A DNA stretch of 64,000 bases. Origin: a virus. Within the stretch, counting starts at the first letter, position 1. Every line of letters starts with the position of its first letter. Position numbers and translations under genes: made by a program. Below the pieces are notes generated by a model, which was not told the DNA's origin, did no database searches, and saw nothing but the letters and a program-made list of their open reading frames with translations. Shown here piece by piece: positions 54,867 through 62,529 of the stretch. Location: IMG/VR virus record IMGVR_UViG_3300036770_005540, positions 1 to 64,000 of that record; one strand, written 5' to 3'.

Positions 54867-55018
54867 TGAAGAAGTCAGCCAGCGCACGTTTAGGTTGGTG
54901 TTCACGTGCGCTGGCACCAAAAGACGGTGTCACCGGCAGTGACCCAAGCCAGCAAATATGCTGGCCATGCGTCCTAGCGCACTTCCCGCTGTCGGTGGCA
55001 CTGTCTTGCAATTACTAA
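54866..55018 (+). CDS. 50-residue cysteine-containing protein
   Basis: TAATG coupling to the VWA gene. GWCSRALAPKDGVTGSDPSQ, then ICWPCVLAHFPLSVALSCNY: a C-x2-C motif and hydrophobic C-terminus. Function unknown. Confidence 0.45.
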   Translation: MKKSASARLGWCSRALAPKDGVTGSDPSQQICWPCVLAHFPLSVALSCNY

Positions 55019-55035
55019 ACGAAAGGAAGACAATC

Positions 55036-55245
55036 ATGAATGGCAAGACTCTTGCAGGAGAGAGACGCGGCCAGGCGGCTCAGCGCAGAAACGTCAATTT
55101 CGCGTTGACGATGTCGCAGTTCGAAGAACTTCAAGACATGGCCATGATGGCGGACATGCAGATATCCGAATACATCAGATACGCGATTTTCGGGGCCGCC
55201 GCTGCCAGGCGGCCGCGCAACCAGAGGAGCGCGCCGCAGCAATGA
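55036..55245 (+). CDS. Ribbon-helix-helix protein, 69 residues
   Basis: ATG 55,036 preceded by AAAGGAAG. NVNFALTMSQFEELQDMAMM and MQISEYIRYAIF follow the RHH strand-helix-helix pattern; ends Arg/Gln/Pro-rich. Probably a DNA-binding regulator. Confidence 0.65.
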   Translation: MNGKTLAGERRGQAAQRRNVNFALTMSQFEELQDMAMMADMQISEYIRYAIFGAAAARRPRNQRSAPQQ

Positions 55246-55298
55246 GAAGTTCTAAAAAGTTTTTTTTCTTCTGGTTCACCCAGTTGATGTCGCGCGTC

Positions 55299-55323
55299 AT
55301 TTCACCATACGGTGGTGGAAAGC
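55299..55323 (+). repeat. Repeat 2, copy 11
   Basis: ATTTCACCATACGGTGGTGG, then AAAGC, at the 3' side of the - strand gene at 55,330. TTGATG lies 18 bases before TACGGT. Confidence 0.7.
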
Positions 55324-55329
55324 AACGTC

Positions 55330-55575
55330 CTAACTCCGGCGCATGAACGCGCGGTCCCACACCCGTAGGAAGTTGAATCCCAAAATCAAACTCGTACAAT
55401 TAACCCAAGAAAGTTTCCATGAGATTGCATCGATTGACCAGAAGAGCCGCACCGCCAGGTAGAGGGCCAAAGAATAAACCAGGCTTGAGAACACGAAGTT
55501 CAAGAAACCAGACAAGATTTGCTGTTTTGCCTGTTCCTGGAATTTCCGGAACTCCTCCATCTCCGGATGGCTCAC
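55330..55575 (-). CDS. Membrane protein, 81 residues
   Basis: Two hydrophobic segments (ILSGFLNFVFSSLVYSLALY, then SWVNCTSLILGFNFL) after a charged N-terminal helix. ATGA overlap with the HA-domain gene upstream. Confidence 0.6.
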   Translation of the reverse strand: MSHPEMEEFRKFQEQAKQQILSGFLNFVFSSLVYSLALYLAVRLFWSIDAISWKLSWVNCTSLILGFNFLRVWDRAFMRRS

Positions 55576-55952
55576 TGGGAAACCTGAGAATTTTTGCGAA
55601 CAATCTGGTGAACGCGTTGGCGAGAAAGTTCAAACTCATCAGCAATAAAGCGAAGAGATTTTCCGCCGCGATGCAAGTCCAATATCTTGGAGTTTCTGTC
55701 GGAGTTCGTAGCCGGCCCTGGGCGCAGCGGGCCCCATTGCCAGTCGCGAATTTGCTCGAGTCGCTGAATCTTTTCCTGGCTCAATTGCCCCTTGCGGCGA
55801 CGCTGTCGAAGATACCCAACCCAAGAACCCAGCGGAACGGGGTTGCCATCGACCTCCTCGATGTGATTGGCCGGGACTCGACAGTGGTCTTCCCGCGCGA
55901 CGAAGTTATTAAGGGCTGTAATTGTTGTGTTAAAACGGGTAACGTTGTCCAT
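55572..55952 (-). CDS. Helicase-associated (HA) domain plus HTH protein
   Basis: 126 residues. Residues about 1-75 match the small helicase-associated domain: NNFVAREDHCRVPANH, PLGSWVGYLRQRRRKGQLSQ, IRDWQWG. The rest is a sigma-70 region 4/MerR-like HTH (GKSLRFIADEFELSRQRVHQ). HA domains occur in long tandem arrays in actinobacterial helicases; a free one fused to an HTH is probably a DNA-binding regulator. Confidence 0.75.
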   Translation of the reverse strand: MDNVTRFNTTITALNNFVAREDHCRVPANHIEEVDGNPVPLGSWVGYLRQRRRKGQLSQEKIQRLEQIRDWQWGPLRPGPATNSDRNSKILDLHRGGKSLRFIADEFELSRQRVHQIVRKNSQVSQ

Positions 55953-56027
55953 GTCGAAGACAATAGCAAATGCATTTAAGCCTCAAGTTGATATTTTGAA
56001 ACTTTAATTAGAAATAGTTTTTGACAA

Positions 56028-56048
56028 ACCTTTACGGTGGTGGAAAGC
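56028..56048 (+). repeat. Repeat 2, copy 12
   Basis: ACCTTTACGGTGGTGGAAAG, upstream of the leaderless promoter of gene 56,075. Confidence 0.65.
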
Positions 56049-56074
56049 AACTCGTTGAGTGGTACTATCTAGGG

Positions 56075-56458
56075 ATGGAAGACCACGACGAACAAGATTT
56101 GGCTAGATTTGTCGAAAGAGTCAGAGAAGATATGGAGTTTGGGGAAACAGATGGCGGCCCCAATCGAATCATTGCTTCATGCCAAGACGTCGAGTCGGAC
56201 ATATACCTGCTGATAATGGCCGTGCCGCGCGAGTCCCTGTCCGATGGCGTGGGCCCCGAGTTATTCCAGACACCAGATGAACATAAGTTTCTGGCCTGCC
56301 TAAACGAGGAAGTTCTTTGGGCAAAAGCAGATGAAATAAGTGAAGAAAATATTTTCTACACAAGCCAGGAAAAAAATGACCTGATGGCTGAATTTATTGC
56401 GGACTTTTTGCCGCCGCTATTCGAGCGCGCTCGAGAAATGATTCCGCTAGATATTTAA
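56075..56458 (+). CDS. Hypothetical acidic protein, 127 residues
   Basis: TACTAT (56,063-56,068), six bases, ATG 56,075: leaderless start, chosen over the longer frame that runs through repeat 2. RFVERVREDMEFGETDGG, IYLLIMAVPRESL and a helical end. No family recognised. Confidence 0.65.
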   Translation: MEDHDEQDLARFVERVREDMEFGETDGGPNRIIASCQDVESDIYLLIMAVPRESLSDGVGPELFQTPDEHKFLACLNEEVLWAKADEISEENIFYTSQEKNDLMAEFIADFLPPLFERAREMIPLDI

Positions 56459-56478
56459 GCGCCTTGGTGGTGGAAAGG
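56459..56478 (+). repeat. Repeat 2, copy 13 (degenerate)
   Basis: GCGCCTTGGTGGTGGAAAGG, just after the stop of gene 56,075-56,458; the TACGG part is lost. Confidence 0.5.
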
Positions 56479-56921
56479 TTGGGGACTGCCGCCAGAAGAA
56501 CCCAACCACCGAAGAAACACACTTCGTGGCGGCAGCCCCGCTACGCGACCAAGGGGGAAAGGGGGGGAACACCCTGGCCACGCAATTATCGAAAGTACCA
56601 CAGAGATTTGTTGTCCCAGTGTAACTTTTAAAAATTTTGTCGAAGTTGCATGTTTTGCCGCCGGGTGCTGCTAGCGTGAGCCCCGTTCCGCGTTTCGCGT
56701 TTCCTCCCTGGGGCAAGGGGCGCGGAACAACAAAATACTTCTGCGCAGGAAGACCAACCATCAAAAACAACACCCAAAACTGGGTGCCGGCGGAGCCTTG
56801 CCAAAAATCAAAAGTTTTAAGCAAAGGTTCCCCCGGACCCCCTCCAAAGTTCAACACTCTAAGAAGTGTTCAATTATGAAGGGCCGTAAAAACAACAAAA
56901 GAAACTTCGGTTCATTTACGT

Positions 56922-56947
56922 CCTCTATCTCATACGGTGGTGGAAGA
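56922..56947 (+). repeat. Repeat 2, copy 14
   Basis: CTCTATCTCATACGGTGGTG, then GAAGACC, 24 bases before ATG 56,971. Confidence 0.7.
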
Positions 56948-56970
56948 CCGAGGTTGCTATAAATACAGAA

Positions 56971-57345
56971 ATGGTGTATCTTGAGGTGATGATGACGACT
57001 AAGCGTTTCAGACTCACCAAGGCTGAGAAACAAGAAAAAGCCATCTCTGACCGGAAGAAAGAAGAACTCGTTTCTCCCGAAGATATTTTGGCCGTTTTTA
57101 ACCACTGGGTCGAAACCCACAAGAAAGACGCGCGCCGCAAACCTGTCCTTGATGCAAAGCGCCGCAGATTGCTAGCCGTTGCCATCTACGACTACAGCGT
57201 CGATGACTGCATGGCGGCCATAGACGGCTGTGCCAACTCCCACTTCCACATGGGACAGAACAAGCAGGGAAAGGTCTACAACTCCCTGGAACTGATATTC
57301 CGCTCTGCAGAGTACATCGAGCGATTTATTGGCTACAACGAATGA
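56971..57345 (+). CDS. Replication-initiator-like phage protein
   Basis: 124 residues; TATAAA lies seven bases before ATG 56,971 (ATG 56,992 with GAGGTG upstream is an alternative). The stretch DILAVFNHWVETHKKDARRK, RRRLLAVAIYDYSVDDCMAA, HMGQNKQGKVYNSLELIFRS and IERFIG matches the C-terminal domain of phage replication-initiation proteins. The N-terminal HTH of full-length forms is missing. It probably works with the loader-like protein two genes downstream. Confidence 0.7.
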   Translation: MVYLEVMMTTKRFRLTKAEKQEKAISDRKKEELVSPEDILAVFNHWVETHKKDARRKPVLDAKRRRLLAVAIYDYSVDDCMAAIDGCANSHFHMGQNKQGKVYNSLELIFRSAEYIERFIGYNE

Positions 57346-57425
57346 GGACCGGGGCTATCGTGGTTGCCATGCTTGCTTTCTACGCAGCACTGGCGGTGGC
57401 GGATAGGAGAAAGGGCCGGCGATGA
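57342..57425 (+). CDS. 27-residue membrane peptide
   Basis: ATGA overlaps at both ends with its neighbours. TGAIVVAMLAFYAALAVA, then DRRKGRR: one membrane segment with positive C-terminus. It contains the ribosome-binding site for the next gene. Confidence 0.5.
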   Translation: MRTGAIVVAMLAFYAALAVADRRKGRR

Positions 57426-57883
57426 CAGAAGAAGAAATCGGCAAATTTATTAAAACCTTGTACTACACGTACGACCGGGTACTTGTCCCCAAGGAAGTCA
57501 AAGAGTTCAGCACGGCATGGAAGCCATACGTGGGCGAGTTTGACTATGAACTCGCCCAACAATTATTGCCCAACATTTGTATGGGTAAAGAATTTCCCCC
57601 ACGGCCATGGGAGGTTAGAGTTTTCCTCGTAAATTACACCAAACAAATTACCCCTGCTCCATCACCCCAAGAAGCGTGGGGACAGTACCAAGAGATAATG
57701 GCAGCAGTCACGAACGGGACTTCCGCAAACGTACGGATACATGATGCGTTGGTTGCGACCCTAAAGGCCATGGGGGGTATAGGGCTCAACAACCAGTTCG
57801 ACGCCAAGCGATTTGAAGAACTTTACAAGGATAAGGTTAACCAATGGATGAAGAACACGTACTGGATGGGCGATAAGCAATGA
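57422..57883 (+). CDS. Helicase loader-like protein
   Basis: 153 residues. KTLYYTYDRVLVPKEVKEFS, YELAQQLLPNICMGKEFPPR and PWEVRVFL follow the Y-x-W...FPP-x-W pattern of phage helicase-loader/inhibitor (G39P-like) proteins, although the WY residues are partly changed. Position after the initiator-like gene supports a role in loading a helicase at the origin. Confidence 0.6.
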   Translation: MTEEEIGKFIKTLYYTYDRVLVPKEVKEFSTAWKPYVGEFDYELAQQLLPNICMGKEFPPRPWEVRVFLVNYTKQITPAPSPQEAWGQYQEIMAAVTNGTSANVRIHDALVATLKAMGGIGLNNQFDAKRFEELYKDKVNQWMKNTYWMGDKQ

Positions 57884-57993
57884 CAAAACGACAAAAAAAT
57901 GAAAAGACTGACACGGGCGCAGCACTTCTCTCACTTTTTGCCCTTTTGGCAATAACCACGGGATTTGCGATTCTGTTCGTATTGACCTTCTAG
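57880..57993 (+). CDS. 37-residue membrane protein
   Basis: ATGA overlap. Basic N-terminus then GAALLSLFALLAITTGFAIL: one membrane segment. Function unknown. Confidence 0.5.
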   Translation: MTKRQKNEKTDTGAALLSLFALLAITTGFAILFVLTF

Positions 57994-57995
57994 TG

Positions 57996-58163
57996 ATGTC
58001 CATGAAGCGCAATGTCGGCAGACCCCCAAAGACCCCAACAGGGGAAAAGGTCGCCTTGACCCTCAAACTTCCTTCTGGGGTGAAGGCCAAGTTGATAGCC
58101 GATGCCGATGCGGTTGGTTTAACCTTGACCGACTACCTGATTGCCCTTATCCAGCGAGGCTGA
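57996..58163 (+). CDS. Ribbon-helix-helix protein, 55 residues
   Basis: Two bases after the previous stop. VGRPPKTPTGEKVALTLKLP, then helices GVKAKLIADADAVGLTLTDY: small Arc/MetJ-type DNA-binding protein. Confidence 0.6.
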   Translation: MSMKRNVGRPPKTPTGEKVALTLKLPSGVKAKLIADADAVGLTLTDYLIALIQRG

Positions 58164-58164
58164 C

Positions 58165-58506
58165 ATGGCCGAGCCTCAAAGAGCCAAATACGAAGACCGC
58201 CTATACAACGTCGGCATACGAATATCAGGCAAACAAAAGAACCTCATTATTGACCATGCCAAATCAAAGGGTATTTCTGTATCCCAATTAATTGAGTACG
58301 CCGTTTGGGAGTTCATCAGAAACGACAAGGGAATCCCTTCCCCCGGCCCTTCTCAGTTCGCCAAGATAAACGAAGCCGATGAGATACGTGCCTACCTGAC
58401 GGGTGTGAACCTATTGCAACCCTGCGGACAGTTGACCTGCAAACAAGAAACTGTGATGTTTCAAGGCATGGAGTTCTGCGAAACCTGCAATCTGAGGATT
58501 GGTTAA
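58165..58506 (+). CDS. Ribbon-helix-helix protein with zinc-binding tail
   Basis: 113 residues from ATG 58,165. RHH part NVGIRISGKQKNLIIDHAKS, GISVSQLIEYAVWEF; C-terminal zinc ligands PCGQLTC and FCETC. Same domain order as 13,865-14,197 at the other side of the window; the two may be distant paralogues. Confidence 0.65.
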   Translation: MAEPQRAKYEDRLYNVGIRISGKQKNLIIDHAKSKGISVSQLIEYAVWEFIRNDKGIPSPGPSQFAKINEADEIRAYLTGVNLLQPCGQLTCKQETVMFQGMEFCETCNLRIG

Positions 58507-58820
58507 TCGCCCCACATTTGAGCCAAAGTCGGCCTTGTGGGTCTTAATCCTCTTTTTCTTTGTTCTGCTGCCAGTTGTCTTGAAGTCAGTCCTGCCCATA
58601 CCCCATGCATGTCTGCGGGTGGAAATTGCAAGGCATAATCCAAGCAATACCTTTGCACCAAGCAAGCACGGCATATGGCTCTTGCCTGTGCTATGTAGGT
58701 AATATCCTTATGTTCTTTGGGAAACATTAGTTTGGTCTTTCCCTTACAGTTAGCCATGTCCATCCACTTGTCGCCGTGTATATACGGTGCTGGAGTTACT
58801 TCTACCTTTTTCTTTGCCAT
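58503..58820 (-). CDS. WhiB-family transcriptional regulator
   Basis: 105 residues. 4Fe-4S ligands C25, C50, C53 and C59 (ICRACLVQRYC) and turn GVWAG at 73-77, then a basic C-terminal tail (EQRKRGLRPTRP) for DNA contact. Classical short WhiB, unlike the HTH fusion at 10,954. Phage WhiB proteins can displace host WhiB from sigma-A. Tail to tail with the RHH gene. Confidence 0.9.
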   Translation of the reverse strand: MAKKKVEVTPAPYIHGDKWMDMANCKGKTKLMFPKEHKDITYIAQARAICRACLVQRYCLDYALQFPPADMHGVWAGLTSRQLAAEQRKRGLRPTRPTLAQMWGD

Positions 58821-58835
58821 ATAAATTTATCCAAA

Positions 58836-59465
58836 TTAATATTTGGACTTGCTCTCTTTCCTGGTGTCTTGTATGTGCACATGGTACGGGCTCCCCGTAT
58901 AAGGGTCAAACCGTGCTGCTGCTGCAAGGGCCTTTAGCGCCTGCTGTCTAGCCTTTTGAATATTCGGGCGCCCGCGAGCCGCCAAAGCATGCAAAGCCCC
59001 CATTGCGTATTGGGCTCCAGTTCCTATCGCATAGGTGCCATTGACATCCGAATACCACGAGTAATCCCCATCCACTGTGTACAGGGTTCCGTTTACTGCC
59101 ACTATTACAGAACTGCCCATTTCAGCCATATGGGTCTTTAAGTCATTATCGGGCATTGCGTACCCCTGCTGTTCAAAGCACTCTCGTAGTGCAGGGATAA
59201 ATTTGACCGTAAAGAAGTGGTCGAGTTTCTTCCCTTTTAAATTAGGCGGCGCTGTTGGTGGCTGGAATGCATGATGCAGGATGTTGATGGCCCGCACGTC
59301 CCCAGCCGCCCCTATCAAGTACCTGCCATTTGACTGGACCTTCCCAGTGCCCTCACGCATGGTAACCACCTGCGTCACGTAGCCGTGTTCGTCTACATCT
59401 GAAACCTGGGAGTCAGTGCAAATGAGAGCAAAGGTATCTCCCTGTATCCCAACAATTGTTGTCAT
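58836..59465 (-). CDS. HslV/proteasome-beta-like Ntn-hydrolase
   Basis: 209 residues. ATG 59,465 overlaps the upstream stop (TGATG), giving MTTIVGIQGD; removal of Met would expose Thr, as in HslV (TTIV). TDSQVSD, LIGAAGD and YAIGTGAQYAMGAL follow the family. Such enzymes are proteolytic chambers or amide hydrolases with N-terminal threonine nucleophile. No HslU-type unfoldase is nearby; the substrate is unknown. Confidence 0.8.
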   Translation of the reverse strand: MTTIVGIQGDTFALICTDSQVSDVDEHGYVTQVVTMREGTGKVQSNGRYLIGAAGDVRAINILHHAFQPPTAPPNLKGKKLDHFFTVKFIPALRECFEQQGYAMPDNDLKTHMAEMGSSVIVAVNGTLYTVDGDYSWYSDVNGTYAIGTGAQYAMGALHALAARGRPNIQKARQQALKALAAAARFDPYTGSPYHVHIQDTRKESKSKY

Positions 59466-59656
59466 CACTCCTGCCCGTTCAGTCTTTTTTCGTAAAACTC
59501 AATACCGGCAGGGGTCGCCTTGTATAACCACTCGCCGTTTTCATCTATGCCAACTATTTCTATGTATTTCTTGTCAACAAGTTCTTCCAAGGCTTCCTTG
59601 ATGTGCTCCATGATTTGCTCATCATCCCCCCAGAACTCATCCCCAAGGGTGGACAT
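59465..59656 (-). CDS. Winged-helix-like protein, 63 residues
   Basis: EQIMEHIKEALEELVDKKYI, then wing WLYKATPAGIEFYEKRL: small winged-helix pattern. Sits between the phosphoesterase and the Ntn-hydrolase with overlapping ends, so co-expressed with both. Confidence 0.6.
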   Translation of the reverse strand: MSTLGDEFWGDDEQIMEHIKEALEELVDKKYIEIVGIDENGEWLYKATPAGIEFYEKRLNGQE

Positions 59657-60855
59657 CAGTCTTTATCTGCGGCGTACTCTTTGCCGCGCAGAATTCCCCT
59701 ACCCTCAAATATCCACATTGGTTCATAGTTGAACCATTCCCTACCAACACCAAATGGTTGATACTGAACGATTGCCAAACCCTGTTGCCAGTTTTCGCTT
59801 CCCTTGACAATGGGTCTACCAAAGTGGTCGCTACCAGAGTTCGTAGAGGGAACCACTCCATCAGTGCGGCACAAACAGCCAGGACTAGATGCCATAACAG
59901 TACGCGGCCCGTTCGGGCTACGCCGTGTTCTATACAGGGTTTCAATTCTGTGTATGTGACCGTATATCAGAGACTGATGAGCATCGTTAAGGTACTTTGC
60001 TGCAGTTGAGCCGTTGGAGTTAACTTTGTGGCCGTGAACGACCATCAAATTGCTATTGATGAAATAAGCATTTTCTGGATATCCAACCAGATACTGAACG
60101 TCAAAGTCTTCCATTCGACAAAGGAATGGAACAGAGTTAACGGGGAACTTGTCCCTATCGGAGTACTTGTCCTTGCCCCTGGTGACTCCTGAGGTTGGAG
60201 ATGCGAAGTTATCAAGATACTTATGAAGGCGGGCTTCATGGTTACCCTCAAGCCACACAATTTCGGCAAATGGGGCGGCGCGGCGCAATTCCCGGCACAA
60301 TTCAGCAGCCCTATCAATGGCTGGCTGAACCATGTTCCTGAATGGCATACGGTTCAGATACTTGCCAAAGTCGGCAAAATCAAGATTGTCGCCGTTCATG
60401 ATTATCTTTGAGGGCTTGATATCACGAATAACGGCCACGGCAACGGCCAAAGCCTTTTCGTCGTGAATTGGCTCTAGTTCTACCTTGTTGGGGTCAACTG
60501 ATTTGTCGTAGTAACCGATTTGTATATCAGGCAGTATTACTGCCGTTTCCCACCCACCGGGGTCGACCTTTTTTGCCTTTGACTTTTGTCGTTTAATTTG
60601 TTCTTGTATCTGGGCTCGTTCCAGCAAGGAACCAGGGCCACCCTCAAACGTTGGGCTCAAGACGACCTGGTATGTCGTGGTCTGTTTCTCCGTCCCCTTT
60701 TCCTCATCATGCACCGACCTACCGGTAACGGCAACCTTTTTGATTGAGCCGATATCGTTTAGATTGAGTCCACTGGTATCCAGCATCTCCTTGATTGCTT
60801 TCACAGTATTTTCTTTATGACTCTCTTTAACGAGGTCTTTTAGTTTTTTGTTCAT
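59656..60855 (-). CDS. Calcineurin-like metallophosphoesterase
   Basis: 399 residues. Metal-binding motifs in order: LPDIQIGY near 107, NGDNLDF near 155, GNHEAR near 205, HGHK near 268 and GHIH near 288. An N-terminal helical region of about 100 residues precedes the domain. These enzymes hydrolyse phosphoesters of nucleotides, nucleic acids or proteins; phage members are often near replication genes. Exact substrate unknown. Confidence 0.88.
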   Translation of the reverse strand: MNKKLKDLVKESHKENTVKAIKEMLDTSGLNLNDIGSIKKVAVTGRSVHDEEKGTEKQTTTYQVVLSPTFEGGPGSLLERAQIQEQIKRQKSKAKKVDPGGWETAVILPDIQIGYYDKSVDPNKVELEPIHDEKALAVAVAVIRDIKPSKIIMNGDNLDFADFGKYLNRMPFRNMVQPAIDRAAELCRELRRAAPFAEIVWLEGNHEARLHKYLDNFASPTSGVTRGKDKYSDRDKFPVNSVPFLCRMEDFDVQYLVGYPENAYFINSNLMVVHGHKVNSNGSTAAKYLNDAHQSLIYGHIHRIETLYRTRRSPNGPRTVMASSPGCLCRTDGVVPSTNSGSDHFGRPIVKGSENWQQGLAIVQYQPFGVGREWFNYEPMWIFEGRGILRGKEYAADKD

Positions 60856-61127
60856 TTATTGCCAGCCTTAAAAGAAGGGCAGGCTCTGCTGCCGTTAATG
60901 CACTCCCTACGAGCCTCGCCTAATTGAAACCGTGAAAGTTTCAACCCCTCCGAGGTAATGGCGTCGGTTATTGCTTTTATTGAAACTGAAGAATGCATTA
61001 CATCCGTAAATGCCTGCTTTGTTTCATCGTCCATATCTTGGTAGGCATTACAAACAGCACATCTATTGCGCAATTCGTTCTCTTTGAGACGTTTGAAAAT
61101 TTCGCTGAGTTTGTCGTTGTTGTTCAT
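60852..61127 (-). CDS. Cysteine-containing helical protein, 91 residues
   Basis: ATG 61,127 set after an upstream in-frame ATG with no support. KLSEIFKRLKENELRNRCAV, CNAYQDM and later RECINGSRACPSF give four cysteines, a possible zinc site. ATGA overlap with the phosphoesterase gene. Confidence 0.6.
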   Translation of the reverse strand: MNNNDKLSEIFKRLKENELRNRCAVCNAYQDMDDETKQAFTDVMHSSVSIKAITDAITSEGLKLSRFQLGEARRECINGSRACPSFKAGNK

Positions 61128-61195
61128 GTGGCCCCCATGTGATTGATGGTGCACACATAATAGACCATCTGTGCTACGCTGTGCTGCAATTCTCT

Positions 61196-61627
61196 ATGCC
61201 AGACGAAAAAACAGAGAAACTAAAATTGGCCCTTCGTGACTCGCTTGGCAGCGCCGCGAGCGAGGAAGTTATACAAGGAATTCTTCAAACACTTGACAAA
61301 CAGAAGGTGTTTCGTTACCACAACGAGAACGTGGTTAATTTGTTGTCCACCCCAGGAAGAGTTCTTTGCGCAATCATGGAGGACAATAGCATGACCCTTC
61401 GGGCGCTTGCCGTTTACCTCGACATGAGCGAAACGATGATTGACAAGACGGTAAAACTGCTTGTTGAATCAGGGCTTATTACAAAGACAAAAGTGAATCG
61501 ACAAAATTTTTACAAAGTCCACACTGAGGCGGTCATAAAACACCCTGATATACAGCACATACTTGGGGCCACGAGCATCAATAAAGAATTGCCAAAACGG
61601 CAGGTTGTTGATAACGACCTGTTTTGA
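61196..61627 (+). CDS. Winged-helix (MarR/ArsR-like) regulator
   Basis: 143 residues from ATG 61,196. LCAIMEDNSMTLRALAVYLD, MSETMIDKTVKLLVESGLIT and a KTKVNRQNFYKV wing make a winged helix. An N-terminal helical part may dimerise. Divergent from the phosphoesterase operon, which it could regulate. Confidence 0.75.
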   Translation: MPDEKTEKLKLALRDSLGSAASEEVIQGILQTLDKQKVFRYHNENVVNLLSTPGRVLCAIMEDNSMTLRALAVYLDMSETMIDKTVKLLVESGLITKTKVNRQNFYKVHTEAVIKHPDIQHILGATSINKELPKRQVVDNDLF

Positions 61628-61640
61628 TAGGATGTTACCG

Positions 61641-61997
61641 ATGGGTAATCAAATAATTAGACAGAGAGTTCAGCATGGTTCGCTGGGTTACCAGATTTTG
61701 AACTATGCCAGATTTAGGTCCAGACAAATGGATGGGACTTTTTCAATTCAGGAGTACCAAGAATTTAGGTACAACAGAGTAAAACCGTCCTACGTGAGCA
61801 GGGCCATTAACAGCCTTGTGAAGAATAAGCATTTACAGAAATTGCCAAACAACAGGTACAAATTTACAGATACCGGAGTCTTGGACGAATTGGGTATTTT
61901 GTACAAAGACACACTATGGGTGAAGGTAAAAAGCAGCAAAAAGCGCTACAGCAAAGAGCGACAGGAAATAGAAGACATTCAGTCAGATGATTTCTGA
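61641..61997 (+). CDS. Winged-helix DNA-binding protein, 118 residues
   Basis: ATG 61,641. Helices and wing: FRYNRVKPSYVSRAINSLVK, LPNNRYKFTDTGVLDEL. Follows the other winged-helix gene by 13 bases, so probably one operon. The longer frame upstream overlaps and is not used. Confidence 0.65.
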   Translation: MGNQIIRQRVQHGSLGYQILNYARFRSRQMDGTFSIQEYQEFRYNRVKPSYVSRAINSLVKNKHLQKLPNNRYKFTDTGVLDELGILYKDTLWVKVKSSKKRYSKERQEIEDIQSDDF

Positions 61998-62317
61998 TTT
62001 AATTTGGACTCAAGCCAAGCGGCAAATACTTCGTCTGTTTTTGGCATGAACCACAACTGACATTCCTCAACTATTCTCGTATCGCCTATTACGGTCCAGC
62101 AGAGGTCTATCTGCTCTGATGCCGGACACGTGCCAGCATTGCAATCAAGGCCATACCTGCCAACAAAATGTTTAACCAAACACCCATACACAGGGTCTTT
62201 GCATTCGTCATCCCCCTTGTCAGGACAATGTATTTCCATTATCTCAAGTTCAGATTTCCAAATACGTAACCTAATAAAATGGCCATCATCATGCCACGTC
62301 ATCGTTTGGTCAATCAT
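61979..62317 (-). CDS. Hypothetical protein, 112 residues
   Basis: Overlaps the previous gene tail to tail by 19 bases. Beta-rich N-terminus (HDDGHFIRLRIWKSELEIME), several cysteines (HCPDKGDDECKDPVYGC, DCNAGTC) and an acidic helix. Disulfides or zinc are possible. Confidence 0.6.
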   Translation of the reverse strand: MIDQTMTWHDDGHFIRLRIWKSELEIMEIHCPDKGDDECKDPVYGCLVKHFVGRYGLDCNAGTCPASEQIDLCWTVIGDTRIVEECQLWFMPKTDEVFAAWLESKLNQKSSD

Positions 62318-62326
62318 GTGACCAGA

Positions 62327-62512
62327 CTAGTCCTTTTGGGTTTTACCTACAGGACCGTGTAAATCGTGGGTTCTCAATGGGTGCCCAATTGGCAAACGAG
62401 TTCTTTTCTTGCCAGCCTTTGTTCCAGAAACTGTTTCCATCTGTTTTGTCAGATAGTTAAACCTTGTTCTTTGCTGAGCGCCGCGACTTACTCTTTTATT
62501 CTTTTTACCCAT
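62327..62512 (-). CDS. Very basic 61-residue protein
   Basis: MGKKNKRVSRGAQQRTRFNY, KAGKKRTRLPIGHPLRTHDL: Lys/Arg-rich, mostly disordered, probably nucleic-acid binding or ribosome-associated. Function unknown. Confidence 0.6.
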   Translation of the reverse strand: MGKKNKRVSRGAQQRTRFNYLTKQMETVSGTKAGKKRTRLPIGHPLRTHDLHGPVGKTQKD

Positions 62513-62529
62513 AGACAGACCTTATAAAT

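Larger units (their letters stand above)
56459..56970. other. 500-base interval without a supported gene
   Basis: Holds degenerate repeat 2 (56,459-56,478), two GCCCCG motifs, GC-rich inverted words, an AT-rich patch at 56,625-56,640, and a 28-codon frame (56,876-56,962) whose second half is repeat 2 copy 14. Long frames on both strands here are Pro/Gly-rich and unlike genes. Confidence 0.5.

Noticed and set aside
55259-55275. Intrinsic terminator at the T8 run after the RHH gene
   Set aside because: No adjacent GC-rich stem; the flanking AGAAG/CTTCT pairing is too short.
56447-56879. Overlapping frames of 136 (-) and 80 (+) codons
   Set aside because: Both are Gly/Pro-rich, lack start signals, and lie in repeat-containing, GC-rich intergenic DNA.
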